Assembly: GCF_016124105.1 (NCBI RefSeq)
Contig: NZ_JADGMQ010000005.1
Location: 124,001 to 188,000, forward strand
DNA length: 64,000 nt
Origin: Aquamicrobium zhengzhouense
GTDB taxonomy: Bacteria > Pseudomonadota > Alphaproteobacteria > Rhizobiales > Rhizobiaceae
Direction of reading: 5' to 3'
Shown: positions 1 to 9,326 of the stretch, piece by piece
Layout: each line of letters starts with the position of its first letter
Numbering within the stretch: the first letter of the stretch is position 1
Notes under the pieces: generated by a model
Database searches by the model: none
What the model was told of the DNA's origin: nothing
What the model saw: the letters and a program-made list of their open reading frames with translations, nothing else
Position numbers and translations under genes: made by a program

Positions 1-131
1 TTGTCCAGGTTACCACCAAGCGTCGTAGCTCCAGCGATAATCGCAACTGCAATTAGCGCGGCGATCAGACCGTATTCGATGGCAGTAGCGCCGGATTCGT
101 CTTTTACAAAACGTGCAATGAACTTTGACAT
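1..131 (-). CDS. Flp/Fap-type IVb pilin, cut by the window edge
   Basis: This is the major subunit of a Tad/Cpa (Flp) pilus. It starts at ATG 131-129 behind an AGGAG box seven bases upstream. The first 43 residues are present and the rest lies off the left edge. They show a short basic leader, then the residues DESGATAIEYGLIAALIAV, which is the Flp prepilin region: a Gly before a hydrophobic helix carrying the conserved Glu-Tyr pair. Family members are about 55 to 65 residues long and are cut by a CpaA/TadV-type peptidase. It is transcribed away from the next gene. The family is clear; only the C-terminus is unseen. Confidence 0.9.
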   Translation of the reverse strand, partial: MSKFIARFVKDESGATAIEYGLIAALIAVAIIAGATTLGGNLD

Positions 132-428
132 GCGAGACTCCTAGCTCCAGGTGTTTACAGCTCTCCGTCAACGTTCTGCCGTGTTGATCGGATGGCTTGA
201 CTATACTGACCCTCAATTGCCGCCACCTTAAGAAACACGATTACCGAAATCTTTACTTGGAGCTCTTCCTTGCTTGGTTAAGCTCCGATGAAGTACTACT
301 TAAAATCCGATACAATTCTTTGCGCGCCCTTTCACAGCAGCAATTCCTGCAGGATCAAGCAGGTTGTTTAACCGTTGATTCACCATTCTCCCGCACTTTC
401 CGCTCAGTAGTGGCGCGGGAGAACGCAG
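132..428. other. Divergent spacer between the pilin and the pilus N-domain gene
   Basis: This gap of 297 bases separates two divergent pilus genes. It must hold the promoter of the pilin on the minus strand and that of the following gene on the plus strand. It is more AT-rich than its surroundings. I see no -35/-10 pair good enough to call, no coding signal, and no strong hairpin. Confidence 0.4.
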
Positions 429-857
429 ATGTTGCGTCAGGTTTCTGTTTATTTGAGCTCGGCAATACTGGGAATGGCTGTCGCCACGTTGATGGTCGGC
501 GCTGCCAGCGCTGAACCGATCATGGTCGAGATGAACCAGGCCCGGATTGTAAAGCTTGCCCGCGCAGCAGACACTATTATCATCGGCAACCCGAATATTG
601 CGGATGCTTCCGTCCAAGACGCCTCTACTCTTGTTCTGACAGGTAAAGGTTTCGGGGTCACCAATATGGTGGTTATCGATGCAGACGGTGAAGTCATCGT
701 GGATGAGCAGATCGCCGTATCCCGGAACACAGCCAACACGGTCAGGGTGTACCGCCGCGCGCAGGTACAGACTCTCTCATGCTCGCCCTTCTGCGAAGGC
801 GCCTATATGAATGAAGCGGAGCAGCAGGCGCAGAGCGCCCAGAACTTCGGTCACTGA
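429..857 (+). CDS. Secreted pilus assembly N-terminal-domain protein (CpaC-N-like)
   Basis: The 142-residue product has a signal peptide with a likely cut after AASA near residue 28. About 75 residues follow that match the N-terminal domain of CpaC/RcpA secretins (Pfam T2SS-T3SS_pil_N), including the typical stretches IIIGNPNIADA and LVLTGKGFGVTNMVV. The secretin channel is absent, so this is a stand-alone periplasmic domain protein rather than CpaC itself. Two late cysteines (about residues 118 and 122) could form a disulfide. A GGGAGAA box ends about five bases before the ATG. Its place beside a pilin and TadE/TadG-like genes supports a role in Flp pilus assembly, perhaps with the outer-membrane channel. 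That role is inferred. Confidence 0.8.
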   Translation: MLRQVSVYLSSAILGMAVATLMVGAASAEPIMVEMNQARIVKLARAADTIIIGNPNIADASVQDASTLVLTGKGFGVTNMVVIDADGEVIVDEQIAVSRNTANTVRVYRRAQVQTLSCSPFCEGAYMNEAEQQAQSAQNFGH

Positions 858-1006
858 CGCGCCAAACGCCTCGCAACCTAGGCTTGATGCAGCGCGACAG
901 GCGCTAACAAGTTCTTTCCGGAAACGGTCGCATTCGCGCAATCCCCAAAACGGGACATAAACACGACGCATGTAACCTTGCAGTATAAGTCGCGGGGGAC
1001 TGCATC

Positions 1007-1591
1007 GTGCAGGTAAAATCAGATCAGATCAGGCAATCCGGAAAACGGAAGTTTGAACTGCGTTACTTCTCGCGGGACGATGCTGGCAGCGTCGTCGTCG
1101 AGTTCGCTGTTCTTGCGATACCGTTCTCGCTCCTGGTGTTTGCCATTCTGGAGAGCTGCATCTCCTTCGCCGGCAACCAGCTTCTGATGAACGCAACTGA
1201 CGAGGTAGCCCGGGAGCTTCGGACCGGCCAGGTACGCGTACGAGATCTGGACAAGGACGAGAAGAAGAACATCGCCTTCGTTCGTGGCAAGGTCTGCGAA
1301 AAAATCGAAATCATTGTCTCGAAAGGCTGCCCGGGACTTCTCGTCGATCTGAAGAGCTATTCGACATTCACTGAGGCTGCCGATGCCCGGATCAAGTTCA
1401 AGAATGACGACGTCGATGACAGTGATTTCGGGGCGGAGCTTGGCAAATCCGGCACCATCAACCAGCTTCGCACCTTTTATCGCTGGCCGGTCATGACCGA
1501 CATCCTGCGCCAGTCCATGTCCAACATTAAGGGCGGCAAGACCCTCCATTACGCCAGCGTCACCTGGCGAAATGAGCTGTTCGATGACTAG
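1007..1591 (+). CDS. TadE-family pilus assembly protein
   Basis: The 194-residue protein starts at GTG 1007, behind a run of five G about eight bases upstream. Residues about 22 to 55 contain a charged segment (RDDAGSVVVEFAVLAIPFSL) leading into one membrane helix. This is the TadE/TadG signature, with the conserved Glu in the helix as in prepilins. The remaining 130 residues should be extracytoplasmic and contain two cysteines about 11 residues apart (around residues 98 and 109). Family members are minor pseudopilins needed for Flp pilus biogenesis. The next gene follows 16 bases later and is of the same class, so the two are probably one transcript and may act as a pair. Confidence 0.82.
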   Translation: MQVKSDQIRQSGKRKFELRYFSRDDAGSVVVEFAVLAIPFSLLVFAILESCISFAGNQLLMNATDEVARELRTGQVRVRDLDKDEKKNIAFVRGKVCEKIEIIVSKGCPGLLVDLKSYSTFTEAADARIKFKNDDVDDSDFGAELGKSGTINQLRTFYRWPVMTDILRQSMSNIKGGKTLHYASVTWRNELFDD

Positions 1592-1607
1592 GAGCCGAGG
1601 CAGCGCT

Positions 1608-2231
1608 ATGAATTCATCGATACAAGCCTTGAACCGGCCTTTCGCATGGCTCCGCTCGCAGCTGCGGTCTCTGGCCCACAACCAGCGCGGCGTCGCTGCA
1701 GTTGAGTTTGCACTCATCGCACCGATTTTGTTTGTGCTTTACTTTCTTTCCATGGAAGTTTCGCAAGCAATCGAGACAAATAAAAAGGTCAGCAGAATAT
1801 CTTCCATGGTGGCAGATCTCGTGACACAGGGGAGCATGTCTGCCACCACCCTTGATGAGATCATGGATATCGGAAAGGCGATCGTCTATCCCTACAACCG
1901 CACCGTCCCTTCCATTGAGATCATCGGCATCGAGGTTACCAATGAAAACAAGCCTCGTGCACGCGTTGCGTGGTCAAGGAAGAGCGTCAACAACAAGACG
2001 TCCGCCGGAACTACGAAGGGTACCGAGGTTTCGATCCCGGAGAGCTTGAAGGTCAAGGGCACCTTTTTGGTTCAGGTGAAAGCCTCGCTGGATTATCGCC
2101 CCGTCATTACTTGGGCGGCAGATGCGAAAGCGTCCCTTGGCCTCGTAGGCGCTTTCGACAGGATCCAGATGGGCGAAAGCTACTATCTGCGCCCCCGCAC
2201 GACATCCACCATCACCTGTAACAACTGCTGA
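1608..2231 (+). CDS. TadE/TadG-family pilus assembly protein
   Basis: The ATG at 1608 is chosen because GAGG lies seven bases upstream. An earlier in-frame ATG at 1572 would overlap the previous gene and lacks such a box. The 207-residue product begins with a basic cytoplasmic tail, followed by NQRGVAAVEFALIAPILF, a TadE-type membrane helix with its conserved Glu. The rest is a periplasmic domain ending in a C-x-x-C motif (TCNNC). This is shorter than full TadG proteins with a von Willebrand domain, so it is a second TadE-like minor pseudopilin. It completes the pilus block at this end of the window. Confidence 0.8.
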   Translation: MNSSIQALNRPFAWLRSQLRSLAHNQRGVAAVEFALIAPILFVLYFLSMEVSQAIETNKKVSRISSMVADLVTQGSMSATTLDEIMDIGKAIVYPYNRTVPSIEIIGIEVTNENKPRARVAWSRKSVNNKTSAGTTKGTEVSIPESLKVKGTFLVQVKASLDYRPVITWAADAKASLGLVGAFDRIQMGESYYLRPRTTSTITCNNC

Positions 2232-2318
2232 TCGGCTGTTCTCCCGACAGCTCTCGGATTGCCAACGCGGGGAGAGGATCATATCTGTGATCGATTCTTC
2301 ATGGCGAACGGCGCATAA

Positions 2319-3548
2319 ATGTCCCGAGCATTTCTCCTTGTCCTCGACTCCTTCGGCATTGGTGGCGCGCCCGACGCGGCTGCCTATGGCGACGAGGGTG
2401 CCAACACGTTCGAACACATCAGGACTGCGTGCGCGGCGGGACTTGCCGATGTAGAGGAGCTGCGTGCGGGCGCGCTTCATCTGCCTCATATGGAATCACT
2501 CGGGCTTGCGCACGCAGCAGCCCTTGCCTGCGCCCATGAATTGCCCGACACTATTACCAGCGGCTTCTTCGCTGCTGCCACCGAAACCTCGAAGGGCAAA
2601 GATACGCCCTCCGGCCACTGGGAACTGGCCGGACTGCCAGTCGATTTCGACTGGGGCTATCTTCCTCAGTCTGAACCATCCTTCCCGACCTCCTTTACGC
2701 ACGCCTTGATGAGGCAAGCGAACATCCCGGGCATCCTCGCGGACAAGCACGCTGCCGGTATTCCCGTGATTGAAGAGTTTGGCGAGGAGCATATCCGGAC
2801 AGGCAAACCGATCATCTACACGTCGGTCGACTCCGTTATTCAGATCGCGGCGCATGAGGAGCATTTCGGCCTCGAACGCCTTTACGAGGTCTGCCGCATT
2901 GCCCGCCTCCTTGCCGATGATCTGCGGATCGGCCGCGTGATTGCCCGCCCCTTCATTGGGGAAACGCGCGATACGTTTGTCCGGACCGCAAACCGCAAGG
3001 ATTTCGCGACGCCCCCGCCGGCACCGACATTGCTGGACCGCCTGACCGCGGCTGGCCGCAAGGTTCATGCCGTTGGAAAAATCGCTGACATCTTTGCTCA
3101 AAGAGGCATAAGCACGATTCGCAAAGCGCCCGACAACATGCGTATGTTCGAGGCTCTGCTGGACGCCATGGCGGAAGCCGGTGACGGTGACCTCGTCTTT
3201 GCAAACTTCGTGGACTTCGACACCAATTTCGGCCACCGCCGCGATGTTGCAGGCTATGCTGCAGCGCTTGAGGCGTTCGATGCCCGGTTGCCGCAGGCGC
3301 TTTCCCTGATGCGGGATGGCGATCTCCTGATGATCACCGCCGACCATGGCTGCGATCCGACCTGGCAGGGCACCGACCACACGCGCGAGCGGGTGCCGGT
3401 CCTCGGGTCCGGTCCATCATTTGTGCCTGGCAGCGTCGGTGTTAGACCTTCCTTTGCGGATGTTGGCGAAACCATCGCGCAGCACCTTGGCATCGCCCCC
3501 GGCCAGCACGGCAATTCCTTTCTGGATCTGATCAAACGAGATGCCTGA
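2319..3548 (+). CDS. deoB: Phosphopentomutase
   Basis: DeoB interconverts ribose 1-phosphate and ribose 5-phosphate (and the deoxy forms). It feeds sugars released by nucleoside phosphorylases into central metabolism. The 409-residue length fits the family. Visible motifs are the N-terminal metal site [12 protein letters not shown], the phospho-threonine loop [10 protein letters not shown] near residue 90, and the C-terminal metal ligands in TADHGCDP followed by TDHTRE. All belong to the alkaline phosphatase superfamily with two Mn ions. The stop overlaps the mutM start by eight bases, so the two are probably cotranscribed. It is the metabolic partner of the purine nucleoside phosphorylase encoded at 59449. 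Confidence 0.95.
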   Translation: MSRAFLLVLDSFGIGGAPDAAAYGDEGANTFEHIRTACAAGLADVEELRAGALHLPHMESLGLAHAAALACAHELPDTITSGFFAAATETSKGKDTPSGHWELAGLPVDFDWGYLPQSEPSFPTSFTHALMRQANIPGILADKHAAGIPVIEEFGEEHIRTGKPIIYTSVDSVIQIAAHEEHFGLERLYEVCRIARLLADDLRIGRVIARPFIGETRDTFVRTANRKDFATPPPAPTLLDRLTAAGRKVHAVGKIADIFAQRGISTIRKAPDNMRMFEALLDAMAEAGDGDLVFANFVDFDTNFGHRRDVAGYAAALEAFDARLPQALSLMRDGDLLMITADHGCDPTWQGTDHTRERVPVLGSGPSFVPGSVGVRPSFADVGETIAQHLGIAPGQHGNSFLDLIKRDA

Positions 3549-4422
3549 ACTTCCTGAAGTAGAGACAGTCCGACGGGGTCTGGAGCCCGTCATGGAGGGA
3601 GCCCTCATCCGTGATGTCGAGCAGCGGCGCCCCAATCTTCGCTGTCCGTTTCCCGCGGACTTTGTCGAGGCGCTGACGGGACGCCGGATTGTCTCCCTCG
3701 GCCGGCGAGCGAAATATCTCATCGTTCATCTTGACCGTGACCCGATCCTGATCTGCCATCTTGGCATGTCAGGATCGTTTCGCATTCAAAACGATGTGAC
3801 CGACGGCACTGTCGGTGAATTTCACCACGAACGCTCAAAGAACGAAGCGCATGACCACGTGGTCTTTCATCTGGAAGACCGAGAGGGCGCACATCGACGG
3901 GTAATATATAATGACCCCCGTCGTTTCGGCTTCATGCTGTTCAGCGATGCTGCATCGATCGACAGCCACCCGTCCCTCATCGGGCTTGGGGTCGAGCCGA
4001 CCGGCAACGCGCTCGACGGGCCACTGCTGCAGAGCCTCCTCGCCGGAAGGCGGACACCGATCAAAAGCGCGCTGCTCGATCAACGCCTGATCGCTGGCTT
4101 GGGCAATATCTATGTCTGCGAGGCCCTGTGGCGGACCGGCATCGATCCGCGCCGCGAGGCAAGAGAGATTGCCGCCGATACCATCTTGTGCGCCGCCCTC
4201 GCGGAGGCGATCAGACTTGTCATCGCCGAGGCCATCGTCGCCGGCGGCTCATCGCTGCGCGACCATGTCCAGACGGACGGCTCAATGGGCTATTTCCAGC
4301 ACTCGTTCAAAGTCTATGATCGCGCGGGACAACCGTGCCTTCGCAAGGGCTGCGAGGGAGGGGTCGGCCGAATGGTCCAGGGTGGACGCTCAACCTTCTA
4401 CTGCACCTCATGTCAGAAGTGA
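3541..4422 (+). CDS. mutM: Formamidopyrimidine-DNA glycosylase (Fpg/MutM)
   Basis: MutM removes 8-oxoguanine and formamidopyrimidines and cuts the DNA backbone. The protein starts MPELPEVE. After Met removal the Pro is the Schiff-base nucleophile and the following Glu is catalytic. The conserved lysine of the beta-hairpin lies in RRAKYLIVH near residue 60. The C-terminus carries a zinc finger with two cysteines (C-L-R-K-G-C) and a final C-T-S-C pair. Length is 293, typical for alphaproteobacteria. The start overlaps the end of deoB by eight bases, suggesting translational coupling. The order mutM, enoyl-CoA hydratase, rpsT is common in Hyphomicrobiales. Confidence 0.96.
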   Translation: MPELPEVETVRRGLEPVMEGALIRDVEQRRPNLRCPFPADFVEALTGRRIVSLGRRAKYLIVHLDRDPILICHLGMSGSFRIQNDVTDGTVGEFHHERSKNEAHDHVVFHLEDREGAHRRVIYNDPRRFGFMLFSDAASIDSHPSLIGLGVEPTGNALDGPLLQSLLAGRRTPIKSALLDQRLIAGLGNIYVCEALWRTGIDPRREAREIAADTILCAALAEAIRLVIAEAIVAGGSSLRDHVQTDGSMGYFQHSFKVYDRAGQPCLRKGCEGGVGRMVQGGRSTFYCTSCQK

Positions 4423-4441
4423 CAATTTCAGGGAGATGATG

Positions 4442-5215
4442 ATGGCTTACGAAACAATCCTTGTCGAAACCCGCGGCAAAGTGGGCATCATCACCCTGAA
4501 CCGCCCTCAGGCGCTCAATGCCCTCAACACGACCGTGATGGCTGAGGTCGTTGCAGCGCTGCAAGGCTATGAAGCCAACGACGCCGTTGGCGCAATCGTT
4601 ATTACGGGCTCGGAAAAGGCCTTCGCAGCCGGTGCCGATATCAAGGAAATGCAGAGCAAGACCTATGCCGAGGTCTTCGCGGGCGACCTGTTCGCGGAAT
4701 GGGACGGGCTTTTGCGCATTCGCAAGCCCGTCATCGCTGCTGTTGCAGGTTACGCGCTGGGCGGCGGCTGTGAGTTGGCGATGATGTGCGACTTCATCAT
4801 TGCCGGCGAGAACGCAAAGTTCGGCCAGCCCGAAATCACACTTGGCGTCATGCCCGGCATGGGTGGCTCCCAGCGCCTGACCCGCTTCGTCGGCAAGTCC
4901 AAGGCCATGGACATGTGCCTGACCGGCCGCATGATGGATGCCGCCGAGGCCGAGCGATCAGGTCTGGTGTCTCGCGTGGTGCCGGTAGCTGACCTTCTTT
5001 CCGAGGCAATCGGTGCGGCAGAAAAGATCGCGAATCTCTCCATGCCCGCAGTGATGATGAACAAGGAGGCGGTCAACCGCGCCTATGAGACAACGCTCGC
5101 GGAAGGGCTTCGCTTCGAACGCCGACTATTTCACTCCATGTTTGCGCTCGATGACCAGAAAGAGGGAATGAGCGCATTCGTCGAGAAGCGCAAAGCCAAC
5201 TTCACGAACCGATGA
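4442..5215 (+). CDS. Enoyl-CoA hydratase (crotonase family)
   Basis: It hydrates 2-enoyl-CoA in beta-oxidation. Three ATG codons follow each other at 4436, 4439 and 4442. The last has the best spacing (six bases) from AGGGAG and gives 257 residues, the usual family length. The CoA-binding loop and oxyanion hole appear as [12 protein letters not shown] and [15 protein letters not shown]. Both catalytic glutamates are present, one in GGGCELAM and one in [15 protein letters not shown]. The gene sits 19 bases behind mutM. Its exact acyl chain preference cannot be read from the sequence. Confidence 0.93.
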   Translation: MAYETILVETRGKVGIITLNRPQALNALNTTVMAEVVAALQGYEANDAVGAIVITGSEKAFAAGADIKEMQSKTYAEVFAGDLFAEWDGLLRIRKPVIAAVAGYALGGGCELAMMCDFIIAGENAKFGQPEITLGVMPGMGGSQRLTRFVGKSKAMDMCLTGRMMDAAEAERSGLVSRVVPVADLLSEAIGAAEKIANLSMPAVMMNKEAVNRAYETTLAEGLRFERRLFHSMFALDDQKEGMSAFVEKRKANFTNR

Positions 5216-5233
5216 TCCGGCCGGATTCAACCG

Positions 5234-5262
5234 TTGACGTATGAACAAAGCTATTCTATAAG
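5234..5262 (+). promoter_or_regulatory. Sigma-70-type promoter of rpsT
   Basis: TTGACG at 5234-5239 is followed after exactly 17 bases by TATAAG at 5257-5262. This is close to the housekeeping consensus and lies just after the enoyl-CoA hydratase stop. Transcription would begin near 5269, giving rpsT a leader of about 110 bases. Confidence 0.75.
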
Positions 5263-5276
5263 CCAGCGCAACTGAG

Positions 5277-5294
5277 GCGGCCCCCGTGCCGCCC
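5277..5294 (+). other. GC-rich hairpin in the rpsT leader
   Basis: GGCGGC and GCCGCC flank a six-base loop, a perfect six-pair stem just inside the predicted rpsT transcript. No T tract follows, so it is not a normal terminator for the promoter above. It might stabilise the leader or take part in S20 autoregulation. That role is a guess. Confidence 0.45.
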
Positions 5295-5377
5295 CTTGTG
5301 TTATAGAGCGTTCTCGTGACCGTATCCTTTCGGTACGTCTTTTGCGAGTACAGACATCAGTTCGAGAGAGAGGCACC

Positions 5378-5644
5378 ATGGCCAATACGTCTTCGGCCAA
5401 GAAGGCTACGCGAAAAATCGCCCGCCGCACTGCGGTCAACAAGAACCGCCGCTCGCGCGTTCGCACCTTCCTTCGCAAGGTCGAGGAAGCACTGGCATCG
5501 GGTAACAAGGAAGTTGCACAGGCAGCTTTCGCAGAGGCACAGCCTGAGCTGATGCGCGCTGCTTCCAAGGGTGTCATCCACCGCAACACTGCTGCCCGCA
5601 AGGTATCGCGCCTTGCTCAGCGCGTGAAGTCGCTCAGCGCGTAA
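5378..5644 (+). CDS. rpsT: 30S ribosomal protein S20
   Basis: S20 binds 16S rRNA early in small-subunit assembly. The ATG at 5378 follows a long GAGAGAGAGG box and gives 88 residues, the standard length. The start [20 protein letters not shown] and the later lysine/arginine-rich helices are typical. An earlier in-frame start at 5342 would add 12 residues not seen in the family. It has its own promoter and a strong terminator, so it is monocistronic. Its position just before dnaA is conserved in Hyphomicrobiales. Confidence 0.97.
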   Translation: MANTSSAKKATRKIARRTAVNKNRRSRVRTFLRKVEEALASGNKEVAQAAFAEAQPELMRAASKGVIHRNTAARKVSRLAQRVKSLSA

Positions 5645-5670
5645 GCGACGAGCCTTCAGTTTGAATTCGG

Positions 5671-5702
5671 AAAAACCCGGTACCTTTGGTGCCGGGTTTT
5701 TT
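5671..5702 (+). terminator. Rho-independent terminator of rpsT
   Basis: ACCCGGTACC and GGTGCCGGGT pair around a TTT loop, with one G-T pair. The A run before the stem pairs with the T run after it, and six T follow. It ends the rpsT transcript about 30 bases after the stop codon. Confidence 0.92.
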
Positions 5703-6547
5703 GTTGCCCGAATTTCTTGGGAATAGTTTCCGCGCGCAGTCCTCGCGATGGAATCGGTTTGCAACCCTAGGTGTGAGGCGACTGAATCCGTGAAATTTTG
5801 ACGATTCCCGCATCTTCAACCTCCTCATAAAATATCGTTTGTTTTCAAGGGCTTATCTACGGTTGAGATTCTATCGGAGATTCTCTCGCGGGCTCGGCGC
5901 TCACCCAATCATGTCAAGAAGAATTTGTTTGCCGGGGGTGATTCTCAGGCCGATATGCAAAAGGTTTTGAATCAAAAAGACTTTGTGGCCTGCCTCCTCT
6001 TGCCGGGTTGCGAGTCAAGGGCCGAAGCGGCCTTGAGGCAGGAAAAATTCCCGGTGGATCACTTGCCCTCTCGCCGCCATTTTTTGTAGTGTCTGGACAT
6101 CGAAGGGCGGGGCCCAAAAGCCTTGCTGATCTAGCCAGACAGCAGCGACAGTGCACGTGAGCGCAAGCTCACGGGAGGCGACCTTTGCTCTTTCGAGACT
6201 AAGGGGACTACCCAGACTTAGGACAATTTGACTCAGGGCATGCGCTCTGGGAACGACATCATTTTGCCTGCCCGGCAGAGGAGTAAGCTCCGTGACGGGA
6301 CGGGCTGTGCAGAAGGAAGGGCAAGCGCGAGGATCGCAAACAGCCGACAGGGCAACAGATAAACAGCGTGCCACCAAGCCGAGAAACACCCGACGAGATC
6401 GGGCCGATGCAAAGGCGTCGAGACACAATCGGCAGGGACACGCGCAGGGCGTTAAAGACAGGGATTTATTGCATGCACGGCGGCATTGCGGCGCGAGGCG
6501 AGAACGCTTCGCTTATTCATGGCAGCGGGATTGATGAGGGTGAAGGC
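5703..6547 (+). promoter_or_regulatory. Long untranslated region upstream of dnaA
   Basis: These 845 bases hold no convincing gene. What can be seen is as follows. TTATCTACG at 5853-5861 is one or two bases from a DnaA box. A 13-base palindrome, TTTTGA-A-TCAAAA, lies near 5966. A perfect seven-pair hairpin with a GCAA loop lies at 6156-6173. A nested inverted repeat, CTAAG-GGG...CCC...CTTAG, lies at 6199-6221. The left part is AT-rich and the right part GC-rich. The dnaA promoter should lie here, but I could not place it with confidence. Open frames in this stretch have no family features. Confidence 0.5.
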
Positions 6548-8020
6548 ATGACTCAGTCGAGCGGGCCCGAAGCAAACTTTGAGCGCGTGAAGGCGCAACT
6601 GAAGGCCCGGCTTGGTAATGATGTCTACTCCAGCTGGTTTGGCAGGATGCAGCTCGCCGAGGTTTCCAAGGGTCTGATCAGACTCTCTGTGCCTACGGCA
6701 TTCCTGCGCCAGTGGATCAACAGCCACTATGTCGAGCTCATTTCCGAATTGTGGAAGCAGAGCGATCCATCCACCCTGCGCGTCGAGATTGTCGTGCGCT
6801 CGGCAGTGCGCGCGGTCATCCAGCCTGTAGAAGAGCGCACAACCACGCGTTCCACTCAGCGTCCGGCTGCGCCTGCTGCCACCCCGATGGCAGCGAGCGG
6901 CGAGCAGGCGGCCAGGGCTTCTGCAGGTCGCGGCAGTGCAGCACAGGACACGCAGGGCAAGCAGTCGGTGCTCGGCTCTCCGCTGGATGCACGCTACACC
7001 TTCGATTCCTTCGTTGAAGGTCCGTCGAACCGCGTGGCATTTGCTGCGGCACGGGCTGTTGCAGAGTTTTCGCCGACTGCCCTGCGCTTCAACCCGCTTT
7101 TCCTGCATGCCTCTGTTGGCCTCGGTAAGACACACATCCTGCAGGCAATTGCTGCAGAAGCGATCCGCCAGCGGCCGCAGGCTCGCGTCGTCTACCTGAC
7201 GGCAGAGTATTTCATGTGGCGCTTTGCGACGGCAATCCGTGACAATTATGCGCTCCACCTCAAGGAGCAGCTGCGCGACATCGACCTTCTGATCATCGAT
7301 GACATGCAGTTCCTGCAGGGCAAGTCGATCCAGCACGAGTTCTGCCACCTGATCAACATGCTGCTCGACAGCGCAAAGCAGGTGGTGGTCGCGGCAGACC
7401 GTCCGCCCGCAGAGCTGGAATCGCTCGAGCCGCGCGTGAGATCGCGCCTCAATGGTGGCGTGGCGCTTGAGCTTGCGACACCTGACTACGAGATGCGTCT
7501 TGCGATCCTTCGCCAGCGTTATGAGGCTGCTGCAGCGGAAGACCCGTCACTGAAGCTTCCGGACGAGATCCTGAGCCACATCGCTCAGGCAGTCACGGGC
7601 AGCGGACGTGAACTGGAAGGTGCGTTCAACCAGATCCTGTTCCGCCAGTCGTTCGAGCCGGAAATGTCGGTCGAGTGGGTGGATGAAGTTCTGGGCAACA
7701 TGTACCGCTCGGGCGAGCCGAGGCGGGTGCGGATTGAAGACATCCAGCGCGTTGTCGCACGTCATTACAACGTGTCGAAGGTCGAGCTTTTGTCGAACCG
7801 CCGCACGCGTACCATCGTGAAGCCGCGTCAGGTTGCCATGTATCTGTCGAAGATCATGACGCCCCGTTCGCTTCCGGAGATCGGACGTCGCTTTGGCGGC
7901 CGGGACCACACGACGGTGCTCCACGCTGTGCGAAAGATCGAAGGTTTGACGGGGTCCGACAACACGCTGGCGCAGGAAGTGGAACTGCTCAAGCGTCTCA
8001 TCAGCGACCAGACGAGCTGA
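6548..8020 (+). CDS. dnaA: Chromosomal replication initiator protein DnaA
   Basis: DnaA opens the chromosomal origin. The start at 6548 is chosen because GAGGG lies seven bases upstream and the protein then begins, as in relatives, shortly before [20 protein letters not shown] of domain I. In-frame starts at 6368 and 6473 would add unrelated residues. The 490-residue protein has domain I (residues 10-90), a variable Ala-rich linker (90-150) and an AAA+ domain with Walker A SVGLGKTH and Walker [11 protein letters not shown]. The C-terminal DNA-binding domain has the signature [16 protein letters not shown]. dnaN and recF follow on the same strand. Confidence 0.97.
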   Translation: MTQSSGPEANFERVKAQLKARLGNDVYSSWFGRMQLAEVSKGLIRLSVPTAFLRQWINSHYVELISELWKQSDPSTLRVEIVVRSAVRAVIQPVEERTTTRSTQRPAAPAATPMAASGEQAARASAGRGSAAQDTQGKQSVLGSPLDARYTFDSFVEGPSNRVAFAAARAVAEFSPTALRFNPLFLHASVGLGKTHILQAIAAEAIRQRPQARVVYLTAEYFMWRFATAIRDNYALHLKEQLRDIDLLIIDDMQFLQGKSIQHEFCHLINMLLDSAKQVVVAADRPPAELESLEPRVRSRLNGGVALELATPDYEMRLAILRQRYEAAAAEDPSLKLPDEILSHIAQAVTGSGRELEGAFNQILFRQSFEPEMSVEWVDEVLGNMYRSGEPRRVRIEDIQRVVARHYNVSKVELLSNRRTRTIVKPRQVAMYLSKIMTPRSLPEIGRRFGGRDHTTVLHAVRKIEGLTGSDNTLAQEVELLKRLISDQTS

Positions 8021-8183
8021 CCCGCTCGTCCCTGTTGAAATTTTCGACACGGATACAACTAGACCGGCTGGATGGCTTGCCTTCCGGCCGGTTTCCCGTC
8101 AGGGTCATTTTCCATTTGCGCCAGCCATTCTGACTGGAAATACTGGCCGCCCTGTAAAAACATACTGCGGGATATTGCGTGTC

Positions 8184-9302
8184 ATGCGTGTCATTCTCGA
8201 ACGCTCCAACCTGCTGAAGTCATTGAACCACGTCCACCGCGTGGTCGAACGCCGGAACACCATTCCGATTCTCTCCAACGTCATGCTGTCGGCATCGCAA
8301 GACGGCCTCGAAATGAAGGCGACCGACCTTGATCTGGAAGTAACCGAGGCGACTGCTGCCAGCATCGAGCAGACTGGCGCAACGACGGTTCCCGCGCATC
8401 TTCTGTACGACATCGTCCGCAAGCTGCCGGACGGCTCCGAGGTGATGCTGAAGCTCGACGAAAACGGAAACGCGATGACGGTCGCGTCCGGTCGCTCGTC
8501 CTTTCGTCTCCAGTGCCTGCCACAGGCCGACTTTCCCGAGCTCACCGCAGGCTCCTTCACCCACAGCTTCCGTATCGATTCCTCTGCCCTCAAGGGCCTG
8601 ATCGAGAAGACGCAGTTTGCGATCTCGACCGAAGAGACGCGCTACTACCTGAACGGCATCTATTTCCACACTCATGAAGATGACGGACGTCTGACCTTGC
8701 GCTCGGTCGCAACCGACGGTCACCGCCTTGCGCGCGCTGAAGTCGAGGCACCATCAGGTTCCGAAGGCATGCCGGGCATCATCATCCCGCGCAAGACCGT
8801 CAGCGAATTGCAAAAGCTTGTCGACACACCTGACGTCTCGGTCCAGGTCGAGCTTTCGGACACCAAGATCCGCTTCACGATCGGAAGCGTGGTCCTCACT
8901 TCCAAGCTGATCGATGGCACATTCCCCGACTATCAGCGCGTCATCCCGACCGGCAACGACAAACAGCTCGTGATCGACCGTCAGAGCTTCGCGCAGGCGG
9001 TGGACCGCGTCTCCACCATTTCGTCCGAACGCGGACGCGCGGTCAAACTGTCTATCGCCTCAGGCCTCGTGACGTTGACGGTCAACAATCCGGACTCCGG
9101 CAGTGCGACGGAAGAGATCGCCGCAGGCTACGAATCTGATCCAATCGAGATCGGTTTCAACGCGAAATACCTTCTCGACGTCGCCGCGCAGCTTTCCGGC
9201 ACCGAAGCCTGCTTCCTTCTGGCCGACGCGGGTTCACCGACCCTTATCCATGACACCAGCGACGAGCACGCGCTCTACGTGCTAATGCCGATGCGCGTGT
9301 AA
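8184..9302 (+). CDS. dnaN: DNA polymerase III sliding clamp (beta subunit)
   Basis: DnaN is the ring-shaped processivity clamp of the replicase. The ATG at 8184 gives 372 residues, the normal length, beginning MRVILERSNLLKSLNHVHR. A TTG nine bases upstream is less likely. Three repeated clamp domains can be followed, and the protein ends YVLMPMRV, a typical clamp C-terminus (V-L-M-P-M-R). The gap after dnaA is 163 bases and may hold a second promoter. recF follows after 24 bases. Confidence 0.97.
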   Translation: MRVILERSNLLKSLNHVHRVVERRNTIPILSNVMLSASQDGLEMKATDLDLEVTEATAASIEQTGATTVPAHLLYDIVRKLPDGSEVMLKLDENGNAMTVASGRSSFRLQCLPQADFPELTAGSFTHSFRIDSSALKGLIEKTQFAISTEETRYYLNGIYFHTHEDDGRLTLRSVATDGHRLARAEVEAPSGSEGMPGIIIPRKTVSELQKLVDTPDVSVQVELSDTKIRFTIGSVVLTSKLIDGTFPDYQRVIPTGNDKQLVIDRQSFAQAVDRVSTISSERGRAVKLSIASGLVTLTVNNPDSGSATEEIAAGYESDPIEIGFNAKYLLDVAAQLSGTEACFLLADAGSPTLIHDTSDEHALYVLMPMRV

Positions 9303-9326
9303 CGACACGCGCATCGACCGGCTGCC

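Noticed and set aside
5277-5294. Terminator of the enoyl-CoA hydratase gene
   Set aside because: It lies downstream of the rpsT promoter and has no T run, so it is better read as part of the rpsT leader.
5703-6547. Replication origin at dnaA
   Set aside because: Only one near match to a DnaA box is seen and there is no cluster or iteron. In rhizobia the origin is usually near hemE.
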